DNA of 61,481 nucleotides, taken from Bacteroidales bacterium. Its GTDB lineage: Bacteria > Bacteroidota > Bacteroidia > Bacteroidales > Paludibacteraceae. The notes below the pieces were generated by a model. It had not been told where the DNA came from and searched no databases. It was given only the letters and a program-made list of their open reading frames with translations. The stretch spans positions 1 through 61,481 of the forward strand of contig SUXC01000017.1 in the NCBI GenBank assembly GCA_015061165.1. The letters are read 5' to 3'. Position 1 is the stretch's first letter. Each line of letters opens with the position of its first letter. Of this stretch, positions 33,956-41,353 are shown piece by piece. Position numbers and translations under genes: made by a program.

Positions 33956-34864
33956 ATGAAGAAATTATTATCAGTATTATTGTTTGTATTGGTAACTGAA
34001 TCATTTGCATTTGCGCAATCTATTCCACAAGAGATTTTTGGGATGAAAATTGGAGAGACTATGCAAGAAGAAGTTCATAACATCTTAATAGGGCAGAATC
34101 TAGAATACGATTGGAAATACGATAATACTTATTATTACAAAGGAAATATTGAACATGAGGGGATTGAGTGGAACGAGATTAGAATTACTTTTGCAAGTAA
34201 TAAGTTAAGTGGTTGTATCTTAATTAAGGATTGTGAAGAGGATTGTAATAATATAAGATTAACCCTGGTAGATAGTTTGAAAACTAAATATAACACAATC
34301 CCATCTGCTGATAGTTCTTTATATTCTTTTGACCATTATATTAAAGATTATCCAGAACAATGGTCAATATATGATGGAAACACAATGCTTGCAGTATATA
34401 AAAGAACTTATGGATTTGCTTGTTCATATTTCCATGAAAATAATATCAAAGAATATCTGATTGCAAAACATATTGAAGATTCAATTGCAGAAGTAAAATG
34501 GATAGCAGAAAGAGATTCTATTAGACATATTAATGATTCTCTAAAACAGTTGCAAGTCGTTGATATTGATCGTTATAAACTATATCCAACTCAAAATACA
34601 TGGACCTTCTTAGAATTAGATACACAAACAGGACGCGTATGGCAAGTTCAATATAGTGTACAAGGATCTAGCTACAGATTTAAAACACGTCTCAATAGCT
34701 GGTCATTATTAGAAGCATCAGACTTACAGGTTTCAGGACGTTTTGAATTGTACCCTACGCAAAACATGTATAACTTTATTCTTTTAGATAAGATCTCTGG
34801 TAAAACATGGCAAGTACAATGGTCAACAGAATATAGTAGTAGAGGATATTGGGAAATAGAATAA
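33956..34864 (+). CDS. Secreted protein with two C-terminal TG..W repeats
   Basis: A 302-residue exported protein: signal peptide residues 1-21 (cut after FAFAQ), a central domain of about 155 residues not recognised (IPQEIFGMKIGETMQEEVHN; cysteines at DCEEDC), a charged helix (about 180-200), and two copies of the TG..W unit at the end: YKLYPTQNTWTFLELDTQTGRVWQVQYS and FELYPTQNMYNFILLDKISGKTWQVQWS. These are better conserved than the pair at 31404. Function unknown; the repeats could bind peptidoglycan, a surface partner or each other. The stop is followed by a strong terminator. Confidence 0.68.
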   Translation: MKKLLSVLLFVLVTESFAFAQSIPQEIFGMKIGETMQEEVHNILIGQNLEYDWKYDNTYYYKGNIEHEGIEWNEIRITFASNKLSGCILIKDCEEDCNNIRLTLVDSLKTKYNTIPSADSSLYSFDHYIKDYPEQWSIYDGNTMLAVYKRTYGFACSYFHENNIKEYLIAKHIEDSIAEVKWIAERDSIRHINDSLKQLQVVDIDRYKLYPTQNTWTFLELDTQTGRVWQVQYSVQGSSYRFKTRLNSWSLLEASDLQVSGRFELYPTQNMYNFILLDKISGKTWQVQWSTEYSSRGYWEIE

Positions 34865-34895
34865 TTTACATATTAAAAATACACATTAGACATTC

Positions 34896-34926
34896 AGAGC
34901 GGCACGCAAGTGTCGCTCTTTTTTTT
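34896..34926 (+). terminator. Terminator after TG..W repeat gene
   Basis: AGAGCGGCAC (34896-34905) pairs with GTGTCGCTCT (34910-34919), loop GCAA, then T-run to 34926. A shortened copy of the stem is at 35954-35976. Confidence 0.9.
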
Positions 34927-34952
34927 ACCCCTCGCCTAATTGTCTCATAGCC

Positions 34953-35834
34953 CTATTGCCTTATTCCAAAGTATTTCATCACATCCTCAAACATATCTTG
35001 GGCGGTTAGGATTGTATCACGCAGAAAGCCATTGACTTGTCCCCAATTCTGAAGACCACGATAATAGTACAAACGCAAGTCTTCGGTCACAATAAATGGC
35101 GTTACACCATGTTGCAAGCACTGCCAAAACATCAACAAACGACCTACACGACCATTGCCATCCTGAAACGGATGAATACGCTCAAAGCGTACATGAAAAT
35201 CCAAAATAGCATCCAAATCTATCTTCTCTTGCGCATTGTATTCCGTAAGTAATGCCCTCATTTCTTGCTGTACATCAGATGGTTGGGTAGTAGCTTCCCC
35301 ACCCACTTCATTAGCAAGTTTCTTATACGCACCTACGGCAAACCAATTTTTCTGACTATCGGAGGTGTTCGTTTTGAGTAGCGCATGTAGTTGTTTGATA
35401 TGCGATTCGGTGATTTTATCCGTTGCATGATCAATCACATAATCAATACAACGAAAGTGATTCACCGTTTCGATAATATCATCAATGCGCGTGTTTTCTG
35501 TAGTCACTCCCAACGTATTTGTTTCAAAAATATAACGTGTTTGTTCCTTTGTCAGACGACTACCTTCAATATGATTGGAGTTGTAGGTCAAATCAATCTG
35601 TATGCGGTGATAGATGCCACCTTTCAATCTACTATCTTTTTCCTCTTTCAAACGTGCTAATAGGGGCGATAGTTTCGCTTTTCCGTTCTTTGGCAATGTA
35701 GCATCAGCAGGTATGTTCCACGATTTACCTACCAGAAATGCGCCCTCAATCTTACCCAATGCGCAATAATTGCGAGCTGTGCGCTCACTCACACCATATT
35801 TCTCTGCAAACTGACTAACTGATATATATTCCAT
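34953..35834 (-). CDS. Fic family AMP-transferase with N-terminal HTH
   Basis: A 293-residue Fic protein. Residues 1-45 look like a helix-turn-helix (ISVSQFAEKYGVSERTARNYCALGKI). The inhibitory motif of class II Fic enzymes, S..IEG, is at 86-91 (SNHIEG). The Fic core motif HPFQDGNGRVGR is at 221-232 with all catalytic residues. Such enzymes transfer AMP from ATP to a hydroxyl of a protein; the Glu90 keeps it off until relieved. Target unknown. Transcribed from 35865-35895, a promoter that overlaps a palindrome; the N-terminal HTH could bind there. Divergent from a second Fic gene. Confidence 0.9.
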   Translation of the reverse strand: MEYISVSQFAEKYGVSERTARNYCALGKIEGAFLVGKSWNIPADATLPKNGKAKLSPLLARLKEEKDSRLKGGIYHRIQIDLTYNSNHIEGSRLTKEQTRYIFETNTLGVTTENTRIDDIIETVNHFRCIDYVIDHATDKITESHIKQLHALLKTNTSDSQKNWFAVGAYKKLANEVGGEATTQPSDVQQEMRALLTEYNAQEKIDLDAILDFHVRFERIHPFQDGNGRVGRLLMFWQCLQHGVTPFIVTEDLRLYYYRGLQNWGQVNGFLRDTILTAQDMFEDVMKYFGIRQ

Positions 35835-35864
35835 ACAGCGACAAGTTTTTTAGTAAATTTGCTG

Positions 35865-35895
35865 CAAAGGTACTATTTTTTGCCGACATCGGCAA
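35865..35895 (-). promoter_or_regulatory. Promoter and palindromic operator of fic (minus)
   Basis: -7 TACCTTTG at 35872-35865, -33 TTG at 35895-35893, 20-base spacing. The palindrome TTGCCGA-CA-TCGGCAA (35880-35895) covers the -33 element, as an operator would. Confidence 0.6.
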
Positions 35896-35953
35896 GTTTT
35901 TGCGTAAAAATATGCCAAAATAGGCATTTTTTTGCCGATAAGACAATTCTGAG

Positions 35954-35976
35954 CGGCACTTGCGTGTCGTTTTTTA
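35954..35976 (+). terminator. Orphan terminator-like hairpin
   Basis: CGGCAC (35954-35959) with GTGTCG (35964-35969), one G-T pair, then T-run. No plus-strand gene ends here; it resembles the stem at 34896-34919. Confidence 0.6.
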
Positions 35977-36158
35977 TCCCTGCCTTTACACTCTACACGG
36001 CGCTACGCGCCATATTTTATATCCTAACCCAAATTTTAATATATAAAGCGTATATGCTTCCATTCTCGTAATGCGGCTAAAAAATGCCAATAAGACGCAT
36101 ATTTTGCGGCTAAAAGCATTATTTTTAACCGCAAAAATGAATTTTTCACAAAAAAAAA

Positions 36159-36190
36159 CTTGCATATATCTCACAAAAATTATACCTTTG
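36159..36190 (+). promoter_or_regulatory. Promoter of plus-strand fic gene
   Basis: -33 CTTG (36159-36162), -7 TACCTTTG (36183-36190), 20-base spacing. Confidence 0.75.
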
Positions 36191-36216
36191 CAGCGAATTT
36201 TGATACTAATACAACT

Positions 36217-37506
36217 ATGTTTATTCATCAGGCGGATAATTGGACAAATTTTGTTTGGGACAAAGATAAAGTCTCAGACAAACTCATGCAAGTGATGCAG
36301 GCGTTGGGCTATATGCACGGGCGTTTGAGCATGCTCGGCTTTGAAGAGCAACTGAAAGCCACAGCCGAGAGTATCACTGCTGAGATTGTATCTACCTCAC
36401 AGATTGAGGGTATCACACTCAAGACCAACTCCGTCCGCTCATCTGTAGCGAGGCGATTAGGTGTGCCCGCTGAAAGCGTTGCTGAAAGTATTTCGCATGA
36501 TGTGGAAGGTATCGTAAGCGTAGAGTTGGATGCTACCCACAATTACAAACAAGCCTTAACGCACGAGCGACTATTCCAATGGCACAATGATTTATTTCCT
36601 GTTGTTCGAAGAAAGCATTATCAGATAGATATTGGACAATACCGCACACATGGCATGCAGGTCGTTTCTGGTAATATGGGACGCGAGCGTGTGCATTATC
36701 AAGCTCCTGAAGCGCAGCGCGTACCGCAAGAGATGGAGATATTCCTCAATTGGTACAACGATGAAACCATTGCTGCCTCACCTCTAAAAGCAGCCATTGC
36801 GCATTTTTGGTTTGTATGTATCCACCCCTTTGATGATGGCAATGGTCGCTTAGCACGCGCGCTATCAGATAGCCTATTGGCGCGTTTCGAAGGTAGTCAG
36901 TTGCGTTATTACAGTATGTCGCATCAGATATTGGCAGACCGCGATTCGTATTATCGCGAACTGGAGCGTGCCCAACGAGGAAATGGCGATATTACTGATT
37001 GGATACTCTGGTTTCTATCCGCGTTGTTAAAAGCTGTTCAATCGTCCGATAGTGTGATTGGCAATGTGCTACAAAAGACCTATTTTTGGCAATTACATGC
37101 AGATGCGCCCTGCTCCAAACGCCAAAAAGATATATTAAACATATACCTCAGCGGTTATGACGGCAAACTGATTGCCAAAAACTGGGCAAAACTGGCTGAA
37201 GTATCCATGGACACCGCCAACCGCGACATTGCAGATTTGGTGCAAAAGGGACTATTACGCGCAGTACAGGGGAAAGTGCGTAATGTAGCATACCTACCAT
37301 GTTTCGAGGCAAACGATGGCATACCATTCGAAGATATACAACTGATTGAAGAAGATAATCATACGTATATAAGCATGATGTATCAAGGTAGAGCATACCG
37401 CGAACAACTAACGGAAGGCGACTTGCAAAGTCTCAAGCAAGAGGAACGTACCCTCCGTGATTTGGCGTACAAATATTTTGCGTACTTAATTGTTATGCCA
37501 CAATAA
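36217..37506 (+). CDS. Fic family protein with DUF4172 N-terminus
   Basis: A 429-residue Fic protein. N-terminal DUF4172 domain (WTNFVWDKDKVSDKLMQVMQALGYMHGRLSMLGFE), class II inhibitory motif TSQIEG at 60-65, Fic core HPFDDGNGRLAR at 203-214 (all catalytic residues present), and a C-terminal winged-helix-like part (about 310-360, WAKLAEVSMDTANRDIADLVQKGLL). It probably AMPylates a cellular protein. The frame can be extended to 36160, but the start would then precede the promoter, so the start is ATG 36217. umuD follows after 23 bases, so the two may share a transcript. Confidence 0.9.
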   Translation: MFIHQADNWTNFVWDKDKVSDKLMQVMQALGYMHGRLSMLGFEEQLKATAESITAEIVSTSQIEGITLKTNSVRSSVARRLGVPAESVAESISHDVEGIVSVELDATHNYKQALTHERLFQWHNDLFPVVRRKHYQIDIGQYRTHGMQVVSGNMGRERVHYQAPEAQRVPQEMEIFLNWYNDETIAASPLKAAIAHFWFVCIHPFDDGNGRLARALSDSLLARFEGSQLRYYSMSHQILADRDSYYRELERAQRGNGDITDWILWFLSALLKAVQSSDSVIGNVLQKTYFWQLHADAPCSKRQKDILNIYLSGYDGKLIAKNWAKLAEVSMDTANRDIADLVQKGLLRAVQGKVRNVAYLPCFEANDGIPFEDIQLIEEDNHTYISMMYQGRAYREQLTEGDLQSLKQEERTLRDLAYKYFAYLIVMPQ

Positions 37507-37529
37507 GGATTATTCCGTTATAAACGACT

Positions 37530-37955
37530 ATGAAATTAACCAACATATCCACCGCCCACGATATGGGCATAGAACTGGAGATTGCTGATGGCTTGCATGC
37601 TGGCTTCCCCAGCCCAGCGCAAGACCATGCGGGAGAGACCATCGACCTCGCACGCGAGATGGTGCGCCATCCCGAAAGCACTTTCTACGCCCGTATATCG
37701 GGTAACAGTATGATAGAAGCAGGCATACACGATGGCGACATCGTGGTGATTGACCGCTCGCTGGAAGCGCAGAACGGCAACTATGTGGCTGCCTGCATTG
37801 ACGGCGAATTTACGATCAAAGAGTATCTATTCGACGCCAAAAATCAATGTGCGTGGCTCATACCACACAACAAGGATTTTCAGAAAATCAAAGTAACCGC
37901 AGACAACCAGTTCTGCATTTGGGGTGTCATCACGCATTGCGTGCATAGGTTGTAG
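37530..37955 (+). CDS. umuD: DNA polymerase V autoproteolytic subunit UmuD
   Basis: A 141-residue LexA-superfamily serine protease that cuts itself after DNA damage to form active UmuD' for Pol V. The cleavage site is Ala24-Gly25 (LHAGFPSPA), the catalytic Ser is Ser60 (SGNSM) and the Lys is Lys97 (FTIKEY), exactly the positions of E. coli UmuD, which has Cys24-Gly25. There is no DNA-binding domain. umuC follows about 200 bases later with its own likely control region. Confidence 0.95.
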   Translation: MKLTNISTAHDMGIELEIADGLHAGFPSPAQDHAGETIDLAREMVRHPESTFYARISGNSMIEAGIHDGDIVVIDRSLEAQNGNYVAACIDGEFTIKEYLFDAKNQCAWLIPHNKDFQKIKVTADNQFCIWGVITHCVHRL

Positions 37956-38026
37956 GGTATCGGGTATTATTTTTTGAAACAAAAATACGCTGCGCTACAA
38001 AAATAAAAATCAAGGAACTATTTTAA

Positions 38027-38066
38027 GACAATTGGTGTCAATTTGGTTGTCAATTTTTGTCAATTC
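38027..38066 (+). promoter_or_regulatory. TGTCAATT repeat cluster upstream of umuC
   Basis: TGTCAATT at 38036, 38048 and 38058, plus a degenerate AGACAATT at 38026: spacing 10-12 bases, about one helical turn. The last copies overlap the region where the -33 box of a putative promoter (-7 TACTTTTG, 38073-38080) would lie, so a damage-response operator is possible. Confidence 0.5.
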
Positions 38067-38075
38067 AGGATCTAC

Positions 38076-38130
38076 TTTTGTTTTTGCTCTAATGAAATGC
38101 AGCAGAGCCGCATTGGAGAGCAAAACAAAA
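38076..38130. repeat. Imperfect inverted repeat upstream of umuC
   Basis: TTTTGTTTTTGCTCTAATG (38076-38094) and CATTGGAGAGCAAAACAAAA (38111-38130) pair with few mismatches; the loop holds a small inner AATGC/GCATT pairing. It lies at or after the putative transcription start. Confidence 0.65.
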
Positions 38131-38154
38131 TAGATATGTGACATAGATAGAGGT

Positions 38155-39423
38155 ATGTATTACGCATTATGTGATTGCAATAATTTCTTCGTATCGTGTG
38201 AGCGAGTGTTTCGCCCTGATTTAGAAGGCAAGCCCGTAGTTGTACTATCGGGCAATGATGGTTGCGTAGTATCGCGTAGCAACGAAGCCAAAAAGCTTGG
38301 CATCAAGATGGGCGAACCGTGGTTTGAGGTGAAGAGGCGATTAGGCGAAAGGCAAGAGGCGAGTGTAACTGCGTTCTCCTCCAACTTCAGTTTGTATGGC
38401 GACCTAAGCAGTCGGGTGATGAGCCTACTTGCCAAGCACACGCCACGACTGGAGCAGTACTCCATCGACGAAGCCTTTTTGCATTGCGATCATCTACCTA
38501 TACACGATCTCAAACCCTATTACGAGCAGGTGGTCAAACAAATCCGTAAATGGGTGGGCATACCCGTGTCCATAGGATTAGCGCCTACTCGTACACTTGC
38601 CAAGATTGCCAGCAAGTATGCTAAACAATATCCCGCCTACAACGGCGTTTGTATCATTGACACCGACGAGAAACGACAGAAAGCCCTGCAAGGGTTTGCC
38701 ATCGAAGATGTATGGGGTATTGGACGACAGGCACAGAAGAAACTCCTACCCACTGGCATTGTAACCGCATGTGACTTCAGCCAGCGGCTGCCTGAGTTCG
38801 CCAAGAACCTGCTACACAAACCCGGACTACAGACTTGGCAAGAACTCAATGGCTACGACTGCATAGACATCACAGAGCGTGCTGAAAGGCAAAGCATATC
38901 GCAATCGCGTACTTTTGAGCGAGGTATTACCGACCAAGCAACCTTAGAGAAAGCATTGGTGGACTTTATGAGTGATTGTGCCGATAAACTGCGCAAACAG
39001 CGTAGTCTGTGTCGCCAATTTAGCGTATATGCGCATACCTCGCGCTTTGCCGAGGAGGAAATGCAGGTAATTCATCAGATAGTGACACTGCCCTTCCCCA
39101 CGGCTATCACAGCCGAACTGGTTGGCTACATGCTTGCTGCCCTACGCAAACAATGGCGACCCTATCCCTACAAGAAAGCGGGCGTAGTACTGATGGGGCT
39201 CACTCCAGCAGACAATGCCCAGCAGATGCTCTTTGATGAGCGCCCCAAAGAACGCGATGAGCGACTACAGAAAGCCATTGACCATATCAATAGCCAATAT
39301 GGCAAAACAGCACTCAAAGTCGCCACGCAAGTGCTCAACACAGACCAGCCACTTACCAAACGTGAGAAACTATCTCCATGCTACACCACCAATCTACGTG
39401 ATATCCTCGTGCTGAAATGTTAA
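38155..39423 (+). CDS. umuC: DNA polymerase V catalytic subunit UmuC
   Basis: UmuC (422 aa) is the Y-family polymerase that copies past DNA lesions together with UmuD'. Features: YALCDCNNFFVSCERVF (first metal Asp), ...VSRSNEAKKLGIKMGEP, YSIDEAFL (second acidic pair), and a C-terminal little-finger and DUF4113 part (ALKVATQVLN......RENLSP-type end). A heptamer array (38335-38361) substitutes for a variable loop: KRRLGERQEASVTAFSSNF; GERQEA is also made by the array in mfd. Length is normal. Confidence 0.95.
   Translation: MYYALCDCNNFFVSCERVFRPDLEGKPVVVLSGNDGCVVSRSNEAKKLGIKMGEPWFEVKRRLGERQEASVTAFSSNFSLYGDLSSRVMSLLAKHTPRLEQYSIDEAFLHCDHLPIHDLKPYYEQVVKQIRKWVGIPVSIGLAPTRTLAKIASKYAKQYPAYNGVCIIDTDEKRQKALQGFAIEDVWGIGRQAQKKLLPTGIVTACDFSQRLPEFAKNLLHKPGLQTWQELNGYDCIDITERAERQSISQSRTFERGITDQATLEKALVDFMSDCADKLRKQRSLCRQFSVYAHTSRFAEEEMQVIHQIVTLPFPTAITAELVGYMLAALRKQWRPYPYKKAGVVLMGLTPADNAQQMLFDERPKERDERLQKAIDHINSQYGKTALKVATQVLNTDQPLTKREKLSPCYTTNLRDILVLKC
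38335..38361. repeat. Heptamer array inside umuC
   Basis: On the minus strand: CTCGCCT, CTTGCCT, TTCGCCT, then ATCGCCT. Same unit family as 5755-5790 in mfd. Confidence 0.8.
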
Positions 39424-39449
39424 GAAAAAGTAAACTTTTCGCTCATTTA

Positions 39450-39481
39450 CTTGCAAATATGCATTTTTTGTTGTACCTTTG
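39450..39481 (+). promoter_or_regulatory. Promoter of ffh
   Basis: -33 TTG at 39451-39453, -7 TACCTTTG at 39474-39481, 20-base spacing. Confidence 0.75.
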
Positions 39482-39504
39482 CAGCAAATTTAATATGGAG
39501 TACT

Positions 39505-40812
39505 ATGTTTGACAATTTATCAGAAAGATTAGAACGATCATTTAAGATTCTCAAAGGTGAAGGTCGTATCACCGAAATCAATATTGCGGAAACCGTCAAA
39601 GATATTCGCAAAGCATTGTTGGAAGCCGACGTAAACTACAAGACTGCCAAACAATTCACCGACCAAGTAAAAGCCAAAGCCCTCGGTCAAAACGTAATGA
39701 CAGCTGTCAGACCAGGACAACTCATGGTGAAAATCACACACGATGAGTTGGCAACCCTGATGGGCGGTGAAGCAGCCGAAATCAACCTCAAAGCTGCACC
39801 TGCCGTCATCCTGATGAGTGGTTTGCAAGGTTCGGGTAAAACAACTTTCTCAGCAAAATTAGCCAACTACCTCCAAACAAAAAAGAACAAACGTGTCATG
39901 CTCGTAGCGTGCGACGTATATCGCCCCGCTGCTATTGAACAATTGCGCGTACTCGGTGAGCAAATCAATGCCAAAGTATATACTGGCGAAGGCGAAGCTA
40001 ACCCCGTTATCAAAGCACAAAAGGCTATACAAGAAGCCAAAGTATATGGCTACGATGTGGTGATTGTCGATACCGCAGGTCGTCTGGCTGTGGATGAACA
40101 AATGATGCAGGAGATAGCTGCTATCAAACAAGCCATCAATCCACAAGAGACCCTGTTCGTGGTTGATGCTATGACTGGTCAGGATGCCGTAAATACTGCC
40201 AAAGAGTTTAACGACCGCCTTGACTTTGACGGCGTTATCCTCACCAAGCTGGATGGCGATGCGCGTGGTGGTGCTGCCCTCAGTATCCGTTCGGTGGTAC
40301 AAAAACCTATCAAGTTCATCGGTACTGGCGAGAAGATGGATGCACTGGATGTGTTCCATCCATCGCGTATGGCAGACCGTATATTGGGCATGGGTGATGT
40401 GGTGTCCCTCGTAGAACGCGCACAAGAACAATACGATGAAGAAGAGGCACGACGCATTAGCAAACGTATTGCGAAAAACCAATTTGACTTCAACGACTTT
40501 CTATCCCAATTGGCACAAATCAAGAAAATGGGCTCAATGAAAGACCTTATGGGTATGATTCCAGGCATGGACAAAGCCCTGAAAGGCGTGGAGGTCAGCG
40601 ATGATGCATTCAAACCGATTGAAGCTATCATCTCATCCATGACACCACAAGAACGTAGCAACCCTCAACTACTGAACGGTAGCCGCAAAAACCGCATTGC
40701 AAAAGGTTCGGGCACAAGCATCGTAGAAGTAAACCGCTTCCTCAAACAGTTTGAACAAACAAGCAAGATGATGAAGAAAATGCAACAAATGCAAGGCCTA
40801 CGCCGTCGTTAA
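39505..40812 (+). CDS. ffh: Signal recognition particle protein Ffh
   Basis: Ffh (435 aa) binds signal peptides on ribosomes and 4.5S RNA and, with FtsY, brings them to the Sec translocon. N domain (MFDNLSERLERSFKILKGEG), GTPase G domain with GLQGSGKTTFSAKLA (P-loop), DVYRPAAIEQL, DTAGRLAVDEQ, TKLDGDARGG, and Met-rich M domain (GMIPGMDKALKG, MTPQERSNPQLL, SRKNRIAKGSGTS) ending MKKMQQMQGLRRR. The start is ATG 39505 after the promoter; a longer frame to 39451 begins at the -33 box. Length is normal. Confidence 0.97.
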   Translation: MFDNLSERLERSFKILKGEGRITEINIAETVKDIRKALLEADVNYKTAKQFTDQVKAKALGQNVMTAVRPGQLMVKITHDELATLMGGEAAEINLKAAPAVILMSGLQGSGKTTFSAKLANYLQTKKNKRVMLVACDVYRPAAIEQLRVLGEQINAKVYTGEGEANPVIKAQKAIQEAKVYGYDVVIVDTAGRLAVDEQMMQEIAAIKQAINPQETLFVVDAMTGQDAVNTAKEFNDRLDFDGVILTKLDGDARGGAALSIRSVVQKPIKFIGTGEKMDALDVFHPSRMADRILGMGDVVSLVERAQEQYDEEEARRISKRIAKNQFDFNDFLSQLAQIKKMGSMKDLMGMIPGMDKALKGVEVSDDAFKPIEAIISSMTPQERSNPQLLNGSRKNRIAKGSGTSIVEVNRFLKQFEQTSKMMKKMQQMQGLRRR

Positions 40813-40841
40813 TAATCCAACCAAACAACTCCCCTACAACA

Positions 40842-41342
40842 ATGAAAAAACTACTGCATTTCTTAGTATTACCATTAACAATGATATGCCTATCTGCATG
40901 CGAGTCGCCTATACCCGATATTGTAGGCGAATATGACTTCAAAGTTAGTGGATACGTTACCCAAAATGATGCGCAAGTGGTGGTACTACCCAACGAAGCA
41001 GGTGAATTGCAAGTGATACATCTGACAGACAATACATTTCTGCTCACTTTCAACACCACAGACGGTTGCGCCTATACCACCGAAGCCACTGTAGAGGGCA
41101 ATCAACTGGAGCTGAATCCTTTTGAACGTGTCATAACTATCTCCTACAAAACGCAAGTGTCAAACATATTAGGCATACCTATTGAAACCATCCAAACGGA
41201 ACAATACAATACCGAAGTATATGCTTCTGGAACCATATACGGCGAAACGATTCACATCAATCTACAATACTCTGGAAAAGAGTTCATTGGTAGCAAACAA
41301 ATCATAGGTGACAACATATTGATGGTCGCTAACAAAAAATAA
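40842..41342 (+). CDS. Small lipoprotein, unknown
   Basis: A 166-residue lipoprotein: signal and lipobox LSAC (Cys at residue 20), then a beta-rich domain (IVGEYDFKVSGYVT, TFLLTFNTTDGCAY, VYASGTIYGETIHINL). Not recognised as a named family; the shape (short strands with G-x-Y/H patterns) is like the many small lipocalin-like or META-like lipoproteins of Bacteroidales. Follows ffh by 29 bases and precedes ettA by 11 bases, so co-transcription is possible. Confidence 0.7.
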   Translation: MKKLLHFLVLPLTMICLSACESPIPDIVGEYDFKVSGYVTQNDAQVVVLPNEAGELQVIHLTDNTFLLTFNTTDGCAYTTEATVEGNQLELNPFERVITISYKTQVSNILGIPIETIQTEQYNTEVYASGTIYGETIHINLQYSGKEFIGSKQIIGDNILMVANKK

Positions 41343-41353
41343 ACATCACAATT

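Larger units (their letters stand above)
35835..36216. other. Divergent fic intergenic region
   Basis: No gene. It carries promoters for both fic genes, several short palindromes (TTGCCGAcaTCGGCAA at 35880-35895, ATGCC...GGCAT at 35912-35927, half-site TTGCCGA at 35932), an orphan terminator-like hairpin (35954-35976), a heptamer run (near 35983-36000), and copies of GCGGCTAAAA. Confidence 0.6.

Noticed and set aside
36160..36216. Extended N-terminus of the plus-strand Fic protein
   Set aside because: It would begin upstream of the promoter -7 box at 36183-36190; MFIHQADNW at 36217 is a normal family start.
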